Below, piece after piece: positions 52,767-64,000 of a stretch of DNA of 64,000 nucleotides. The DNA is from an uncultured Algibacter sp. (GTDB taxonomy: Bacteria > Bacteroidota > Bacteroidia > Flavobacteriales > Flavobacteriaceae): contig NZ_CANMAU010000004.1 of NCBI RefSeq assembly GCF_947495925.1, forward strand, positions 372,001 through 436,000, written 5' to 3'. A program made the position numbers and the translations under genes. Positions within the stretch are counted from its first letter, which is position 1. Each line of letters opens with the position of its first letter. The notes beneath the pieces are model-generated. The model was not told where the DNA came from. It saw nothing but the letters and a program-made list of their open reading frames with translations, and did no database searches.

Positions 52767-53954
52767 ATGGCAAAGGCAACTTTCGATCGTTCAAAACCAC
52801 ACTTAAACATTGGTACAATTGGACATGTAGATCACGGTAAAACAACTTTAACTGCTGCTATTACTAAAGTATTAGCTGATGCAGGTTTATCTGAAGCAAG
52901 AGATTTCGATCAAATTGATAACGCTCCAGAAGAAAAAGAAAGAGGTATTACAATTAATACTTCACACGTAGAGTATCAAACAAAAAATCGTCACTACGCA
53001 CACGTAGATTGTCCAGGTCACGCCGATTACGTAAAGAACATGGTAACTGGTGCTGCTCAAATGGATGGCGCAATTTTGGTGGTTGCGGCTACTGATGGTC
53101 CTATGCCACAAACTCGTGAGCACATCTTATTAGGTCGTCAAGTAGGTATTCCCCGTATCGTTGTTTTCTTAAACAAAGTTGATATGGTGGATGATGAAGA
53201 GCTATTAGAATTAGTAGATATGGAAGTTAGAGATTTATTAAACTTCTATGAGTACGATGGAGATAATGGTCCTGTAATTTCTGGTTCAGCTTTGGGTGCA
53301 CTTAACGGTGAAGCTAAATGGGTTGATACTGTAATGGAATTAATGCAAGCTTGTGATGATTGGATTGAAGAGCCAGTACGTGATATGGATAAGCCTTTCT
53401 TAATGCCTATCGAAGATGTATTCTCTATTACTGGTCGTGGTACTGTTGCAACTGGTCGTATTGAAACTGGTGTTGCTAATACTGGAGATCCAGTAGAGAT
53501 TATCGGTATGGGTGCTGAGAAGTTAACATCTACTATTACTGGAATCGAAATGTTCCGTCAAATATTAGATAGAGGTGAAGCTGGTGATAACGCTGGTATC
53601 TTATTAAGAGGTATTGAGAAATCTCAAATCTCTAGAGGTATGGTAATTACTAAGCCAGGTTCTGTAACTCCTCATAAAAACTTCAAAGCTGAGGTTTATA
53701 TCCTTAAAAAGGAAGAAGGTGGACGTCATACTCCATTCCATAATAACTACCGTCCTCAGTTTTATGTACGTACAACTGATGTAACTGGAAACATTGCGCT
53801 TCCTGATGGAGTTGAGATGGTTATGCCTGGAGATAACTTAACTATTACTGTTGAGTTAATTCAACCAATTGCAATGAACGTAGGTTTACGTTTCGCTATC
53901 CGTGAAGGTGGTAGAACTGTTGGTGCAGGTCAGGTAACTGAAATATTAGACTAA
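52767..53954 (+). CDS. tuf: Elongation factor Tu
   Basis: The 395-residue GTPase delivers aminoacyl-tRNA to the ribosome. Motifs are [10 protein letters not shown] near residue 18, the switch [18 protein letters not shown] near 81, NKVDM near 136 and C-terminal [14 protein letters not shown]. It is embedded between tRNA-Thr(GGT) and tRNA-Trp, as is usual in Bacteroidota. Length is normal. Confidence 0.98.
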   Translation: MAKATFDRSKPHLNIGTIGHVDHGKTTLTAAITKVLADAGLSEARDFDQIDNAPEEKERGITINTSHVEYQTKNRHYAHVDCPGHADYVKNMVTGAAQMDGAILVVAATDGPMPQTREHILLGRQVGIPRIVVFLNKVDMVDDEELLELVDMEVRDLLNFYEYDGDNGPVISGSALGALNGEAKWVDTVMELMQACDDWIEEPVRDMDKPFLMPIEDVFSITGRGTVATGRIETGVANTGDPVEIIGMGAEKLTSTITGIEMFRQILDRGEAGDNAGILLRGIEKSQISRGMVITKPGSVTPHKNFKAEVYILKKEEGGRHTPFHNNYRPQFYVRTTDVTGNIALPDGVEMVMPGDNLTITVELIQPIAMNVGLRFAIREGGRTVGAGQVTEILD

Positions 53955-53981
53955 TACAGTCTAAACAATAATACTAAGCTG

Positions 53982-54006
53982 AGGTATTCCGTTTTTCGGA
54001 ATACCT
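53982..54006 (+). other. Perfect hairpin between tuf and tRNA-Trp
   Basis: AGGTATTCCG and CGGAATACCT form a 10-bp perfect stem with a TTTTT loop. There is no T run after it, so it is more likely an RNA processing or stability element than a strong terminator. Confidence 0.6.
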
Positions 54007-54018
54007 TGACTTATGTTT

Positions 54019-54091
54019 ACGGGTTTAGCTCAGTTGGTAGAGCACTGGTCTCCAAAACCAGGTGTCGGGAGTTCGAGTCTCTCAACCCGTG
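54019..54091 (+). tRNA. tRNA-Trp (CCA)
   Basis: Acceptor ACGGGTT/AACCCGT, anticodon CCA in CTCCAAA and T-arm AGTTCGAGTCT. It decodes the TGG codons read in the trp leader peptide at the other end of this window. Confidence 0.95.
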
Positions 54092-54164
54092 CAAATAAAA
54101 TAGATTTTCTATTAAAGATTAAAATTGAATACCATTTCAATTTGTATTAAAAAGAAATAACAAA

Positions 54165-54359
54165 ATGGCAGGATTTGTAAACTATATAAAAGAATCATTC
54201 GGAGAGCTAAAAAATAATGTGACTTGGCCTACATGGGCAGAAGGGCAGAGTTTGACTGTATTAGTTGCTTTGTTTTCAATTATATTTTCACTTGCTATTT
54301 GGGGAGTAGACACTGTGTTTAGCAAGGTTATTACAACTTACTTTCAATGGATTAATTAA
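54165..54359 (+). CDS. secE: Preprotein translocase subunit SecE
   Basis: This 64-residue single-span protein has the SecE segment YIKESFGELKNNVTWPTWAEGQ followed by a membrane helix (about 30-55). It clamps SecY in the Sec translocon. It lies between tRNA-Trp and nusG, the classic order. Confidence 0.95.
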   Translation: MAGFVNYIKESFGELKNNVTWPTWAEGQSLTVLVALFSIIFSLAIWGVDTVFSKVITTYFQWIN

Positions 54360-54376
54360 TTGTAAAAAAAAGAATT

Positions 54377-54931
54377 ATGTCTGAAGTAAGTGAGAAAAAA
54401 TGGTATGTTGTTCGTGCAGTAAGTGGGCAAGAAAACAAAATCAAAACATACATCGAAAATGAGATTGCTCGTTTAGGTATGCAGGATTATGTTGATCAAG
54501 TATTGGTGCCAACAGAACGCGTAATACAAATTAGAAACGGTAAGAAAATTCATAAAGAAAAAGTGTTTTTCCCTGGTTATATCATGGTGCAAGCCAATTT
54601 AACTGGAGAGGTACCACACATCATAAGATCAGTTACTAACGTTATTGGTTTTTTAGGTGAAACTAAAGGAGGCGACCCAGTGCCATTAAGACAATCTGAA
54701 GTTAATAGAATGTTAGGTAAGGTTGATGAGCTTTCAGTGGAGGAGACAGCAAATGTTGCGATTCCATTTACTAAAGGTGAAACAGTGAAAGTTATCGATG
54801 GTCCTTTTAATGGATTTGATGGAACGATTGAGAAGATAAATGAAGAGAAACGCAAACTTGAAGTGATGGTTAAGATTTTCGGAAGAAAAACGCCATTAGA
54901 ATTAAGTTATATGCAAGTTGAAAAAGTATAA
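54377..54931 (+). CDS. nusG: Transcription elongation factor NusG
   Basis: The 184-residue protein has the NGN domain starting KWYVVRAVSGQENKIKTYI with FFPGYIMVQ near residue 63. The KOW domain follows near 135-165 (FTKGETVKVIDGPFNGFDGTIE). It binds RNA polymerase, affects pausing and links it to the ribosome. It is 17 nt downstream of secE. Confidence 0.96.
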   Translation: MSEVSEKKWYVVRAVSGQENKIKTYIENEIARLGMQDYVDQVLVPTERVIQIRNGKKIHKEKVFFPGYIMVQANLTGEVPHIIRSVTNVIGFLGETKGGDPVPLRQSEVNRMLGKVDELSVEETANVAIPFTKGETVKVIDGPFNGFDGTIEKINEEKRKLEVMVKIFGRKTPLELSYMQVEKV

Positions 54932-55002
54932 TAGTGTTACATTAAGATAGATGCATCTTTCGCTTCCAAAAGAAAGATAGCATCAAAATTAAATTATTAA
55001 AA

Positions 55003-55440
55003 ATGGCAAAAGAATTAGGTAAAGTAGTTAAGTTACAAGTTCGGGGAGGTGCTGCGAATCCATCGCCACCGGTTGGACCCGCTTTAGGAGCTGCAGGTGT
55101 TAACATCATGGAGTTCTGTAAGCAATTCAATGCCAGAACCCAAGATAAGCCAGGTAAAGTATTGCCAGTGGTTATATCTGTTTACAAAGACAAATCATTT
55201 GACTTTGTAATTAAAACTCCACCAGCAGCAGTTCAATTATTAGAATCTGCAAAGGTGAAGAAAGGGTCTGGAGAGCCAAACCGAAAAAAAGTAGCTAAAG
55301 TATCTTGGGATCAGGTTAAAACCATCGCAGAAGACAAAATGGTAGATTTAAATGCATTTACAGTTGAGTCGGCTATGAAAATGGTTGCTGGTACAGCAAG
55401 ATCGATGGGAATAACTGTAACAGGGAAATTTCCTTCTTAA
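55003..55440 (+). CDS. rplK: 50S ribosomal protein uL11
   Basis: The 145-residue protein opens [36 protein letters not shown], the hallmark of uL11. The C-terminal rRNA-binding domain ends [10 protein letters not shown]. It forms the GTPase-associated centre with 23S rRNA. It begins the L11-L1-L10-L12 series. Confidence 0.97.
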   Translation: MAKELGKVVKLQVRGGAANPSPPVGPALGAAGVNIMEFCKQFNARTQDKPGKVLPVVISVYKDKSFDFVIKTPPAAVQLLESAKVKKGSGEPNRKKVAKVSWDQVKTIAEDKMVDLNAFTVESAMKMVAGTARSMGITVTGKFPS

Positions 55441-55460
55441 TCTATTAAAGACATTAGAAA

Positions 55461-56150
55461 ATGGCAAGATTAACAAAAAAGCAAAAAGAAGCTTTAGCGA
55501 AAATTGAAAAAGGTAAAATTTATTCTGTTGATGAAGCATCAGCGTTAATAAAAGAAATTACCAATACTAAGTTCGACTCATCAATTGATTTGGCTGTGCG
55601 TTTAGGAGTAGATCCTCGTAAAGCTAATCAAATGGTTAGAGGTGTGGTTTCTTTACCACACGGAACAGGTAAAGATATGAAAGTATTAGCATTAGTAACA
55701 CCAGATAAAGAAGCAGAGGCGAAAGAAGCTGGAGCTGATTATGTCGGTTTAGACGAGTACCTTGATAAAATCAAGAGCGGATGGACAGACGTTGATGTTA
55801 TTATTACTATGCCAAGTGTTATGGGTAAGTTAGGTCCTTTAGGACGTGTATTAGGTCCTCGTGGTTTAATGCCTAACCCAAAAACTGGTACGGTAACTAT
55901 GGATGTTGCTAAAGCCGTAACAGAAGTAAAAGCTGGTAAAATTGACTTTAAAGTTGATAAAACTGGTATTGTACATGCTGCTATAGGAAAAGCATCATTT
56001 AGTGCTGATAAAATTGCAGGTAATGCAAATGAATTATTAACAACATTAATGAAACTAAAACCGACAACTGCAAAAGGTGTTTATGTAAAGAGCATTTTTA
56101 TGTCTTCTACCATGAGCCCAAGTATTGCTGTTGATCCTAAGATTGGTTAG
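55461..56150 (+). CDS. rplA: 50S ribosomal protein uL1
   Basis: The 229-residue protein has the uL1 features [34 protein letters not shown] and [26 protein letters not shown]. It builds the mobile L1 stalk at the ribosomal E site and often represses its own operon. It follows rplK by 20 nt. Confidence 0.97.
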   Translation: MARLTKKQKEALAKIEKGKIYSVDEASALIKEITNTKFDSSIDLAVRLGVDPRKANQMVRGVVSLPHGTGKDMKVLALVTPDKEAEAKEAGADYVGLDEYLDKIKSGWTDVDVIITMPSVMGKLGPLGRVLGPRGLMPNPKTGTVTMDVAKAVTEVKAGKIDFKVDKTGIVHAAIGKASFSADKIAGNANELLTTLMKLKPTTAKGVYVKSIFMSSTMSPSIAVDPKIG

Positions 56151-56169
56151 TTAAGTTAAAACTTTTATT

Positions 56170-56691
56170 ATGACAAGAGAAGAAAAATCATTAGTAATTG
56201 AGGAGTTAACTGCAGAATTAGCTAATAATGCAAATATCTATTTAACGGATATTTCAGGATTAAACGCAGGAACTACCTCAGATTTACGTCGTGCCGCTTT
56301 TAAGGCAAACGTAAAAATGGCAGTCGTTAAAAATACGTTACTTGAAAAAGCAATGGAAGCTTCAGATAGAGAATTTGGAGAATTACCATCTGTTTTAAAA
56401 GGAAATACATCTGTGATGTACTCTGAGACAGGTAATGTACCAGCTAAGTTGATAAAAACGTTTCGTAAAAAATCAGACAAACCTTTATTAAAAGGTGCGT
56501 TTATTGAAGAAGCAGTTTATATTGGCGATGAGCAATTAGACATGTTAGTAGACATCAAATCTAAAGAAGAATTGATTGGAGAGATTGTGACATTATTACA
56601 ATCGCCTGCTAAAAATGTTGTTTCAGCACTTAAATCAGGTGGAGGAACATTAGCTGGACTTATTAAAACACTATCTGAAAAAGAAGGATAG
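56170..56691 (+). CDS. rplJ: 50S ribosomal protein uL10
   Basis: The 173-residue protein starts MTREEKSLVIEELTAELANNANIYLTDISGLNAG and contains FKANVKMAVVKNTLLEKAM. It forms the stalk base that binds bL12 dimers. The 19-nt gap before it leaves no room for the long leader RNA known from E. coli. Confidence 0.96.
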   Translation: MTREEKSLVIEELTAELANNANIYLTDISGLNAGTTSDLRRAAFKANVKMAVVKNTLLEKAMEASDREFGELPSVLKGNTSVMYSETGNVPAKLIKTFRKKSDKPLLKGAFIEEAVYIGDEQLDMLVDIKSKEELIGEIVTLLQSPAKNVVSALKSGGGTLAGLIKTLSEKEG

Positions 56692-56756
56692 TATTAAATA
56701 GTACGCACTTTATTACAATTATATTATTATTACAAAATTATTAAAACGATAGAAAA

Positions 56757-57131
56757 ATGGCAGATTTAAAAGATTTCGCAGAACAATTAGTTAACCTTAC
56801 TGTAAAAGAAGTAAATGAGTTAGCAACTATATTAAAAGATGAGTATGGTATCGAGCCTGCTGCTGCTGCTGCAGTTGCTGTTGCTGGTCCTGCTGCTGGA
56901 GGTGAAGCTGAAGAAGCTCAAACTGAATTTGATGTTATCTTAAAAGCGGCTGGTGGTTCTAAATTAGCAGTTGTAAAACTTGTTAAAGAATTAACTGGTT
57001 TAGGATTAAAAGAAGCTAAAGGTTTAGTTGATGAAGCACCAAGTGCTATCAAAGAAGCTGTTACTAAAGATGAAGCGGAAGCTTTAAAAGCATCTTTAGA
57101 AGAGGCTGGAGCTGAGGTTGAGCTTAAGTAA
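56757..57131 (+). CDS. rplL: 50S ribosomal protein bL12
   Basis: The 124-residue acidic stalk protein has an N-terminal dimerisation domain, an Ala/Gly/Glu-rich hinge (about 36-54) and the C-terminal factor-binding domain with [27 protein letters not shown]. It recruits translational GTPases. A 192-nt spacer with hairpins follows before rpoB. Confidence 0.97.
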   Translation: MADLKDFAEQLVNLTVKEVNELATILKDEYGIEPAAAAAVAVAGPAAGGEAEEAQTEFDVILKAAGGSKLAVVKLVKELTGLGLKEAKGLVDEAPSAIKEAVTKDEAEALKASLEEAGAEVELK

Positions 57132-57154
57132 GCTTTAAAACTCAACAATACAAA

Positions 57155-57196
57155 GGTTTAGGTTTGTCCCGCAAAAAGCGGGATAACACCTAGACC
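57155..57196 (+). other. Extended hairpin in the rplL-rpoB spacer
   Basis: An outer stem GGTTTAGGT/ACCTAGACC (one G-U) and an inner stem TCCCGC/GCGGGA around AAAAA are joined by a small internal loop. There is no T run. It could be an attenuator or processing site reducing rpoBC relative to ribosomal-protein transcripts. A second stem, AAATGGTT (57233) with AACCATTT (57263), lies further on. Confidence 0.65.
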
Positions 57197-57323
57197 ATTT
57201 TGCGTATATAGTATATACCAAAATAAATTGAAAAATGGTTAGCAGATATGAAAAAGGATTTGAACCATTTAACTAGTGTTTAAAAGCACTATCACTATTT
57301 TTTAATCAAAATTTCGTCCATTG

Positions 57324-60300
57324 ATGTTATCAACACAAGCTGAAAGATTAAATTTCTCGTCTATAATAAATAAGACAGCCTATCCAGATTTTTTGGATAT
57401 CCAGATTAAATCCTTCCAAGATTTTTTCCAATTAGAAACAAAATCTGAGGAAAGAGGAGATGAAGGTCTCTATAATACCTTCATGGAAAACTTTCCAATT
57501 ACAGATTCTCGTAATCAATTCGTTTTAGAATTTTTAGATTATTTTGTAGATCCACCACGATATGCCATTGAAGAGTGTATTGAAAGAGGACTTACTTATA
57601 GCGTTCCCCTCAAGGCTAGGTTAAAGTTATATTGTACAGATCCTGAACATGAAGATTTCGAAACCATTGTTCAAGATGTATACTTAGGAACTATACCTTA
57701 CATGACACCTTCTGGTACATTTTGTATTAACGGTGCCGAGCGTGTAGTAGTATCTCAATTACACCGATCTCCTGGTGTTTTCTTTGGTCAGTCTTTCCAT
57801 GCTAATGGAACAAAATTATATTCAGCTAGAGTTATACCATTTAAAGGATCTTGGATTGAGTTTGCTACAGACATCAACCAAGTTATGTATGCTTACATTG
57901 ATAGAAAGAAAAAATTACCTGTTACAACACTTTTCCGTGCTATCGGATTTGAGCGTGATAAGGATATATTGGAGATTTTTGACCTTGCCGAAGAAGCTAA
58001 AGTTTCAAAGTCAGGATTAAAAAAATATTTAGGAAGAAAATTAGCTGCCCGTGTATTAAATACTTGGCATGAAGATTTTGTAGATGAGGATACTGGAGAA
58101 GTTGTATCAATCGAGCGTAATGAAATTGTACTTGATCGTGATACAGTTCTTGATAAAGAAAATATAGAAGAAATTCTTGAAGCAGAAGTGAAAACGATTC
58201 TTTTACATAAAGAAACGTCAGAACAAGGTGATTATGCTATTATTCATAATACGCTTCAAAAAGATCCAACAAACTCTGAAAAAGAAGCTGTTGAACATAT
58301 CTATAGACAATTACGTAATGCCGAGCCACCAGATGAGGAAACAGCACGTGGTATTATAGATAAGTTATTCTTCTCAGACCAACGTTACTCTTTAGGAGAA
58401 GTAGGTCGTTATAGAATGAACAAAAAATTAGGTTTAGATATTGGAATGGATAAGCAAGTGCTTACCAAAGAAGATATCATAACCATTATAAAATATTTAA
58501 TTGAGCTTATCAACTCTAAAGCAGAGATTGATGATATTGATCACTTATCTAACCGTCGTGTACGTACCGTAGGTGAGCAGTTGTCATCTCAGTTTGGTGT
58601 TGGTCTTGCTCGTATGGCTCGTACTATTCGCGAACGTATGAACGTTCGTGATAATGAGGTATTTACTCCAATTGATTTAATTAACGCTAAGACTTTGTCG
58701 TCTGTTATTAATTCATTTTTTGGAACAAATCAATTATCTCAATTTATGGACCAAACGAATCCATTAGCTGAAATTACGCATAAGCGTCGTTTATCAGCTC
58801 TTGGACCAGGTGGTTTATCTAGAGAGAGAGCTGGTTTTGAGGTGCGTGATGTACACTATACACACTACGGGCGTTTATGTCCTATTGAAACACCAGAAGG
58901 ACCAAACATTGGTTTGATTTCTTCACTTTCAGTATTTGCTAAAGTGAATTCTATGGGATTCATTGAAACACCATATAGAAAAGTTACGGATGGTGTTGTT
59001 GATATTAAAAATGCACCAACATATTTAAGTGCTGAGGAAGAAGAAGAAAAATTAATTGCTCAAGCAACTGTTGAAGTTGATAATGACGGTAAAATTTTAC
59101 ATGATAAGGTTATTGCCAGAATGGAAGGTGATTTTCCAGTAATTGATCCTAATAACCTGCATTATACTGATGTAGCACCTAATCAAATTTCATCTATATC
59201 TGCTTCGTTAATTCCTTTCTTGGAACATGATGATGCGAATAGAGCCTTGATGGGATCTAACATGATGCGTCAGGCAGTTCCATTATTAAGAGTTGATGCA
59301 CCTATTGTAGGTACTGGTTTAGAGCGTCAAGTAGCATCTGATTCTAGAGTATTAATTAATGCTGAAGGAACTGGTGAAGTACTATATGTTGATGCTAATG
59401 AAATAAAAATAAGATACGATCGTACTGAGGATGAAGCTAAAGTAAGTTTTGATAGTGATATTAAATCATACCAATTAGTAAAATTCAGAAAAACAAACCA
59501 AGGAACTTCTATTAACTTGAAGCCAATTGTGGTTAAAGGTGATAAAGTTACTAAAGGTCAGGTTTTATGTGAAGGTTACGCCACCCAACAAGGTGAATTA
59601 GCTCTTGGACGAAACATGAAAGTAGCCTTTATGCCATGGAAAGGGTATAACTTTGAGGATGCGATTGTAATTTCAGAAAAAGTGGTACGTGAAGATATAT
59701 TCACATCTATCCATATTGATGAGTATTCTTTAGAAGTTAGAGATACTAAGTTGGGTAATGAGGAATTGACAAACGATATTCCTAATGTATCTGAAGAGGC
59801 AACTAAAGACTTAGATGAACATGGGATGATTCGTGTTGGTGCAGAAGTTAAGCCTGGTGATATTCTTATTGGTAAGATTACACCTAAGGGAGAATCTGAT
59901 CCAACTCCTGAAGAGAAATTATTACGTGCTATTTTTGGAGATAAAGCAGGTGATGTGAAAGATGCATCTTTAAAAGCTTCGCCGTCATTACATGGTGTGG
60001 TTATCGAGAAAAAATTATTTGCAAGAGCTGTAAAAGATAAGCGTAAGAGAGCACAGGATAAAGATGATATTTTGGCACTAGAAGCTCAATATGACAGAAA
60101 GTTTGATGAGTTGAAAGATGTTTTAGTCGATAAACTTTTTGCTATTGTAAATGGTAAAACAGCTCAAGGTATCTTTAATGATTTAGGTGAAGAGGTATTA
60201 CCAAAAGGTAAAAAGTTCACACTTAAAATGTTAAATGCTGTTGATGATTATGCACACTTAGTGTCTGGGAAATGGACAACTGATGATCATACAAATTCAT

Positions 60301-61136
60301 TAGTAGCTGATTTAATTCATAATTATAAGATTAAGGAAAATGATCTTCAAGGGTCTTTACGTCGTGAGAAGTTTACTATTTCTGTAGGTGATGAGTTACC
60401 AGCGGGTATTATTAAACTGGCTAAGGTTTATATAGCTAAGAAACGTAAACTAAAAGTAGGAGATAAAATGGCAGGGCGCCACGGTAACAAAGGTATTGTT
60501 GCTCGTATTGTTCGTCAAGAAGATATGCCTTTCTTAGAAGACGGAACACCTGTTGATATTGTATTGAATCCTCTTGGTGTACCATCTCGTATGAACATTG
60601 GGCAGATTTATGAAACTGTATTAGGATGGGCTGGTCAGAAATTAAATCGCAAATACGCGACACCAATTTTTGATGGAGCAACTATCGATCAAATTAATGG
60701 ATTCACAGACGAAGCTGGAATTCCAAGATATGGTCATACTTATTTATACGACGGTGGAACAGGACAACGTTTCGATCAGCCAGCAACAGTTGGTGTGATT
60801 TACATGTTGAAACTTGGTCACATGGTTGATGATAAAATGCACGCACGTTCTATAGGACCTTACTCATTAATTACGCAACAGCCTCTTGGTGGTAAAGCAC
60901 AGTTTGGTGGTCAGCGTTTTGGTGAGATGGAAGTTTGGGCACTTGAGGCTTATGGCGCATCAAGTACCTTACGTGAGATCTTAACTGTAAAATCTGATGA
61001 TGTTATTGGTAGAGCTAAAACTTACGAAAGTATTGTTAAAGGTGAACCAATGCCAGATCCAGGGTTACCAGAATCATTCAACGTACTTATGCACGAATTG
61101 AAAGGTTTAGGTTTAGACATCAGATTAGAGGAGTAG
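57324..61136 (+). CDS. rpoB: RNA polymerase beta subunit RpoB
   Basis: The 1270-residue protein from the ATG at 57324 (a TTG lies one codon earlier) is a full RpoB. The fork/rifampicin region reads [47 protein letters not shown]. The tail has [12 protein letters not shown] and [27 protein letters not shown]. The rifampicin-region residues look wild type by eye. It forms the polymerase catalytic cleft with RpoC. Confidence 0.97.
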   Translation: MLSTQAERLNFSSIINKTAYPDFLDIQIKSFQDFFQLETKSEERGDEGLYNTFMENFPITDSRNQFVLEFLDYFVDPPRYAIEECIERGLTYSVPLKARLKLYCTDPEHEDFETIVQDVYLGTIPYMTPSGTFCINGAERVVVSQLHRSPGVFFGQSFHANGTKLYSARVIPFKGSWIEFATDINQVMYAYIDRKKKLPVTTLFRAIGFERDKDILEIFDLAEEAKVSKSGLKKYLGRKLAARVLNTWHEDFVDEDTGEVVSIERNEIVLDRDTVLDKENIEEILEAEVKTILLHKETSEQGDYAIIHNTLQKDPTNSEKEAVEHIYRQLRNAEPPDEETARGIIDKLFFSDQRYSLGEVGRYRMNKKLGLDIGMDKQVLTKEDIITIIKYLIELINSKAEIDDIDHLSNRRVRTVGEQLSSQFGVGLARMARTIRERMNVRDNEVFTPIDLINAKTLSSVINSFFGTNQLSQFMDQTNPLAEITHKRRLSALGPGGLSRERAGFEVRDVHYTHYGRLCPIETPEGPNIGLISSLSVFAKVNSMGFIETPYRKVTDGVVDIKNAPTYLSAEEEEEKLIAQATVEVDNDGKILHDKVIARMEGDFPVIDPNNLHYTDVAPNQISSISASLIPFLEHDDANRALMGSNMMRQAVPLLRVDAPIVGTGLERQVASDSRVLINAEGTGEVLYVDANEIKIRYDRTEDEAKVSFDSDIKSYQLVKFRKTNQGTSINLKPIVVKGDKVTKGQVLCEGYATQQGELALGRNMKVAFMPWKGYNFEDAIVISEKVVREDIFTSIHIDEYSLEVRDTKLGNEELTNDIPNVSEEATKDLDEHGMIRVGAEVKPGDILIGKITPKGESDPTPEEKLLRAIFGDKAGDVKDASLKASPSLHGVVIEKKLFARAVKDKRKRAQDKDDILALEAQYDRKFDELKDVLVDKLFAIVNGKTAQGIFNDLGEEVLPKGKKFTLKMLNAVDDYAHLVSGKWTTDDHTNSLVADLIHNYKIKENDLQGSLRREKFTISVGDELPAGIIKLAKVYIAKKRKLKVGDKMAGRHGNKGIVARIVRQEDMPFLEDGTPVDIVLNPLGVPSRMNIGQIYETVLGWAGQKLNRKYATPIFDGATIDQINGFTDEAGIPRYGHTYLYDGGTGQRFDQPATVGVIYMLKLGHMVDDKMHARSIGPYSLITQQPLGGKAQFGGQRFGEMEVWALEAYGASSTLREILTVKSDDVIGRAKTYESIVKGEPMPDPGLPESFNVLMHELKGLGLDIRLEE

Positions 61137-61168
61137 TTAATTAATTAAATTCATTTCAACCATATATT

Positions 61169-64000
61169 ATGGCAAGAAAACAAGATAAAAATACAGTTAA
61201 GAGGTTTAATAAAATCTCAATTGGTTTAGCATCACCAGAGTCTATTTTAGCAGAGTCTAGAGGTGAGGTTTTAAAACCAGAAACTATTAATTATCGTACA
61301 CACAAACCAGAACGTGATGGTTTGTTTTGTGAGCGTATTTTTGGTCCTGTAAAGGATTATGAGTGTGCTTGTGGTAAGTATAAAAGAATTCGCTACAAAG
61401 GTATCGTTTGTGACCGTTGTGGTGTAGAGGTAACAGAGAAGAAAGTACGTCGTGATAGAGTAGGACACATTAATTTAGTGGTGCCTGTTGCTCATATCTG
61501 GTATTTCCGTTCTTTACCAAATAAAATAGGTTATTTATTAGGATTACCGTCTAAGAAATTAGATATGATTATTTACTACGAACGTTACGTAGTAATTCAA
61601 CCAGGTAATGCTAAAAATGAGGAAGGTGAGCCATTACAAAAAATGGATTTCCTTACAGAAGAAGAATATTTAAATATTCTTGAAGAGTTACCTCAGGATA
61701 ATCAGTACTTAGATGATTCAGACCCAAATAAGTTTTTAGCTAAAATGGGTGCTGAATGTTTAATTGAACTTTTAGCTAGAATAGATTTAGAATCGTTATC
61801 ATACGAGTTACGTCATAAAGCAAATACTGAAACATCTAAGCAACGTAAAACAGAGGCTTTAAAGCGTTTACAAGTTGTTGAAGCATTACGTGAATCAAAT
61901 AATAACAGAGAAAATCGTCCAGAATGGATGATTATGAAAGTTATTCCAATTATTCCGCCTGAATTACGTCCTTTAGTACCGTTAGATGGTGGACGTTTTG
62001 CAACTTCAGATTTAAATGATTTATACCGTCGTGTAATTATCCGTAATAACCGTCTTAAGAGATTGGTTGAGATAAAAGCTCCAGAAGTTATTTTGCGTAA
62101 TGAGAAACGTATGTTACAAGAATCTGTAGATTCATTGTTTGATAACACTCGTAAATCATCAGCTGTAAAAACGGATTCTAATAGACCATTAAAATCATTA
62201 TCAGATTCACTTAAAGGTAAGCAAGGGCGTTTCCGTCAAAACTTACTTGGTAAGCGTGTGGATTATTCGGCACGTTCTGTAATTGTTGTTGGGCCAGAAT
62301 TAAAATTATTTGAATGTGGACTGCCAAAAAATATGGCAGCAGAGTTATACAAGCCTTTCGTAATTAGAAAACTAATTGAAAGAGGTATTGTAAAAACGGT
62401 AAAATCTGCAAAGAAAATTATAGATAAAAGAGAGCCTGTGGTTTGGGATATCTTGGAAAATGTTCTTAAAGGACATCCAGTATTACTAAACCGTGCGCCT
62501 ACTTTACACCGTTTAGGTATACAAGCTTTTCAGCCAAAATTAATTGAGGGAAAAGCAATTCAGTTACACCCATTAGTGTGTACTGCATTTAATGCCGATT
62601 TTGATGGTGACCAGATGGCGGTTCATTTACCACTTGGGCCAGAAGCTATTTTAGAATGTCAATTATTAATGTTGGCATCTCATAATATTTTAAATCCTGC
62701 AAATGGTTCTCCAGTAACGGTACCGTCTCAGGATATGGTACTTGGTCTGTATTATATGACTAAGTTACGTAAGTCTACGCCTGAAGTTCCAATTCAAGGT
62801 GAAGGATTAACTTTTTATTCTCCAGAGGAAGTAGAAATTGCTTTCAATGAGAAACGCGTTGATTTGAATGCAGGTATCAAAGTTAGAACTATTGATATTA
62901 ATGAAGATGGAAAGCTAGATAGAATGATTGTGGATACGACAGTTGGTAGAGTATTATTTAACCAACACGTTCCTCAAGCAGCCGGATATATCAATCAAGT
63001 ACTGACTAAGAAATCGTTGAGAGATATCATTGGTGATATTCTTAAAGTGACTTCTGTTCCGGAAACGGCTGATTTCTTAGATGCGATTAGAACTTTAGGG
63101 TTTAAGTTTGCATTCCAAGGTGGTTTATCATTTAGTTTAGGAGATATTATTATACCACCGGAAAAGCAGGGTATGATTGATAAAGCCAATGGTTTAGTTG
63201 ACGGTATTACTGGAAACTATAACATGGGACTTATTACTAATAACGAACGTTATAACCAAGTAATTGATATTTGGACATCGACAAATGCTGAATTGACAGA
63301 ATTGTCAATGAAGCGTATTAGAGAAGATCAGCAAGGATTTAACTCGGTGTTTATGATGCTTGATTCTGGAGCACGTGGATCTAAGGAACAGATTCGTCAG
63401 CTTACAGGTATGCGTGGATTAATGGCAAAACCTAAAAAATCTAATGCAGGTGGGGGTGAGATTATTGAAAATCCAATTCTTTCTAACTTTAAAGAGGGAC
63501 TTTCAATTTTAGAATACTTTATTTCTACTCACGGTGCACGTAAAGGTCTTGCGGATACGGCTCTTAAAACGGCGGATGCAGGTTATTTAACACGTCGTTT
63601 AGTTGATGTATCTCAAGATGTAATTATCAATACTGAAGATTGTGGTACATTAAGAGGTGTAGAAGTTGAGCCATTGAAGAAAAACGATGAAGTTGTTGAA
63701 ACTTTAGAAGAAAGAATTGTTGGTCGTGTATCATTGAATGATGTTCATAATCCATTGACTGATGAGCTATTAGTTTCTGCTGGTCAATTAATTGAAGATG
63801 ATATTGCTAAATCTATTCAAGCATCTCCTATTGAGAGTTTAGAAGTGCGTTCAGCCTTAACATGTGAAGCATTAAAAGGTATTTGTTCTAAATGTTACGG
63901 GCGTAATTTAGCAACCGGTAAAATGGTACAGCGAGGTGAAGCTGTTGGAGTTGTAGCTGCGCAATCTATTGGAGAGCCTGGTACACAGTTAACATTAAGA
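61169..64000 (+). CDS. rpoC: RNA polymerase beta' subunit RpoC (3' end outside window)
   Basis: The first 944 codons are present and open. An N-terminal zinc ribbon is seen in [26 protein letters not shown]. The lid/rudder region, the catalytic [16 protein letters not shown] with three Asp that hold Mg, and the start of the bridge helix region [10 protein letters not shown] follow. It starts 32 nt after rpoB. The remainder lies beyond the window. Confidence 0.97.
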   Translation, partial: MARKQDKNTVKRFNKISIGLASPESILAESRGEVLKPETINYRTHKPERDGLFCERIFGPVKDYECACGKYKRIRYKGIVCDRCGVEVTEKKVRRDRVGHINLVVPVAHIWYFRSLPNKIGYLLGLPSKKLDMIIYYERYVVIQPGNAKNEEGEPLQKMDFLTEEEYLNILEELPQDNQYLDDSDPNKFLAKMGAECLIELLARIDLESLSYELRHKANTETSKQRKTEALKRLQVVEALRESNNNRENRPEWMIMKVIPIIPPELRPLVPLDGGRFATSDLNDLYRRVIIRNNRLKRLVEIKAPEVILRNEKRMLQESVDSLFDNTRKSSAVKTDSNRPLKSLSDSLKGKQGRFRQNLLGKRVDYSARSVIVVGPELKLFECGLPKNMAAELYKPFVIRKLIERGIVKTVKSAKKIIDKREPVVWDILENVLKGHPVLLNRAPTLHRLGIQAFQPKLIEGKAIQLHPLVCTAFNADFDGDQMAVHLPLGPEAILECQLLMLASHNILNPANGSPVTVPSQDMVLGLYYMTKLRKSTPEVPIQGEGLTFYSPEEVEIAFNEKRVDLNAGIKVRTIDINEDGKLDRMIVDTTVGRVLFNQHVPQAAGYINQVLTKKSLRDIIGDILKVTSVPETADFLDAIRTLGFKFAFQGGLSFSLGDIIIPPEKQGMIDKANGLVDGITGNYNMGLITNNERYNQVIDIWTSTNAELTELSMKRIREDQQGFNSVFMMLDSGARGSKEQIRQLTGMRGLMAKPKKSNAGGGEIIENPILSNFKEGLSILEYFISTHGARKGLADTALKTADAGYLTRRLVDVSQDVIINTEDCGTLRGVEVEPLKKNDEVVETLEERIVGRVSLNDVHNPLTDELLVSAGQLIEDDIAKSIQASPIESLEVRSALTCEALKGICSKCYGRNLATGKMVQRGEAVGVVAAQSIGEPGTQLTLR

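Noticed and set aside
57204-57218. Palindrome GTATATAGTATATAC downstream of the rplL-rpoB hairpin as an operator.
   Set aside because: It is pure alternating AT in AT-rich DNA with no second copy and no regulator nearby.

Overview
The window is a 64 kb chromosomal segment from a member of the Flavobacteriaceae (Bacteroidota). Supporting signs are the AT-rich sequence, genes almost without Shine-Dalgarno motifs (rpsU is a striking exception), several promoters of the Bacteroidota type (TTG, about 18-20 nt, TAnnTTTG), a tmRNA tag of GENNYALAA, and many families typical of the group (CreD, DUF1361, DUF2809, DUF1287, DUF2721, DUF2851, NamZ/DUF1343, PspC). There is no rRNA, CRISPR array, prophage or intact insertion sequence.

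Layout. (1) 1-5030, minus strand: a trp operon trpE-trpG-trpD-trpC-trpF/trpB. TrpF and TrpB are one uninterrupted reading frame. A promoter, a 15-residue leader peptide with three consecutive Trp codons, and a terminator precede trpE, so transcription attenuation is expected. (2) 5.1-7.1 kb: thioredoxin-like lipoprotein, redoxin and two rhodanese-like proteins. (3) 7.3-10.2 kb: poorly known genes, including one with ten exact 57-nt (19-residue) repeats broken by two in-frame stops. (4) 10.3-19.9 kb: tmRNA, two DUF1801 proteins, a lysine/alanine-dehydrogenase-like enzyme, DUF1361/DUF2809 membrane proteins, creD, a winged-helix regulator with a candidate duplicated operator, beta-barrel proteins and kdsA. 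Two copies of a GC-richer inverted-repeat element lie here. (5) 20-30 kb: typA, then a surface-polysaccharide/lipid A group (two tandem flippases, a phosphoethanolamine-transferase-like enzyme, three glycosyltransferases) and an FtsE-like ATPase. (6) 30-46.7 kb: a 1006-residue TPR protein paired with an outer-membrane barrel, then assorted envelope and housekeeping genes, including NamZ plus a serine hydrolase, a LolC/E-type permease, a frameshifted CIA30-domain gene and a potassium channel. (7) 46.8-52.1 kb: amino-acid symporter, helix-hairpin-helix protein, acyl-CoA dehydrogenase, rpsU, xerC-like recombinase, hpf. (8) 52.1-64 kb: the conserved translation/transcription block tRNA-Thr-Tyr-Gly-Thr, tuf, tRNA-Trp, secE, nusG, rplK-A-J-L, rpoB, rpoC (cut by the window end).

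Most content is ordinary flavobacterial core genome. The parts most worth following up are the trp leader with its Trp-codon run, the TrpF-TrpB fusion, the 57-nt repeat gene with two nonsense codons, the identical palindromes upstream of creD and its neighbouring regulator operon, the inverted-repeat element in front of the tmRNA gene, and the RNA hairpins inside the tuf-rpoBC block. I did not find a clear new defence or mobile system.
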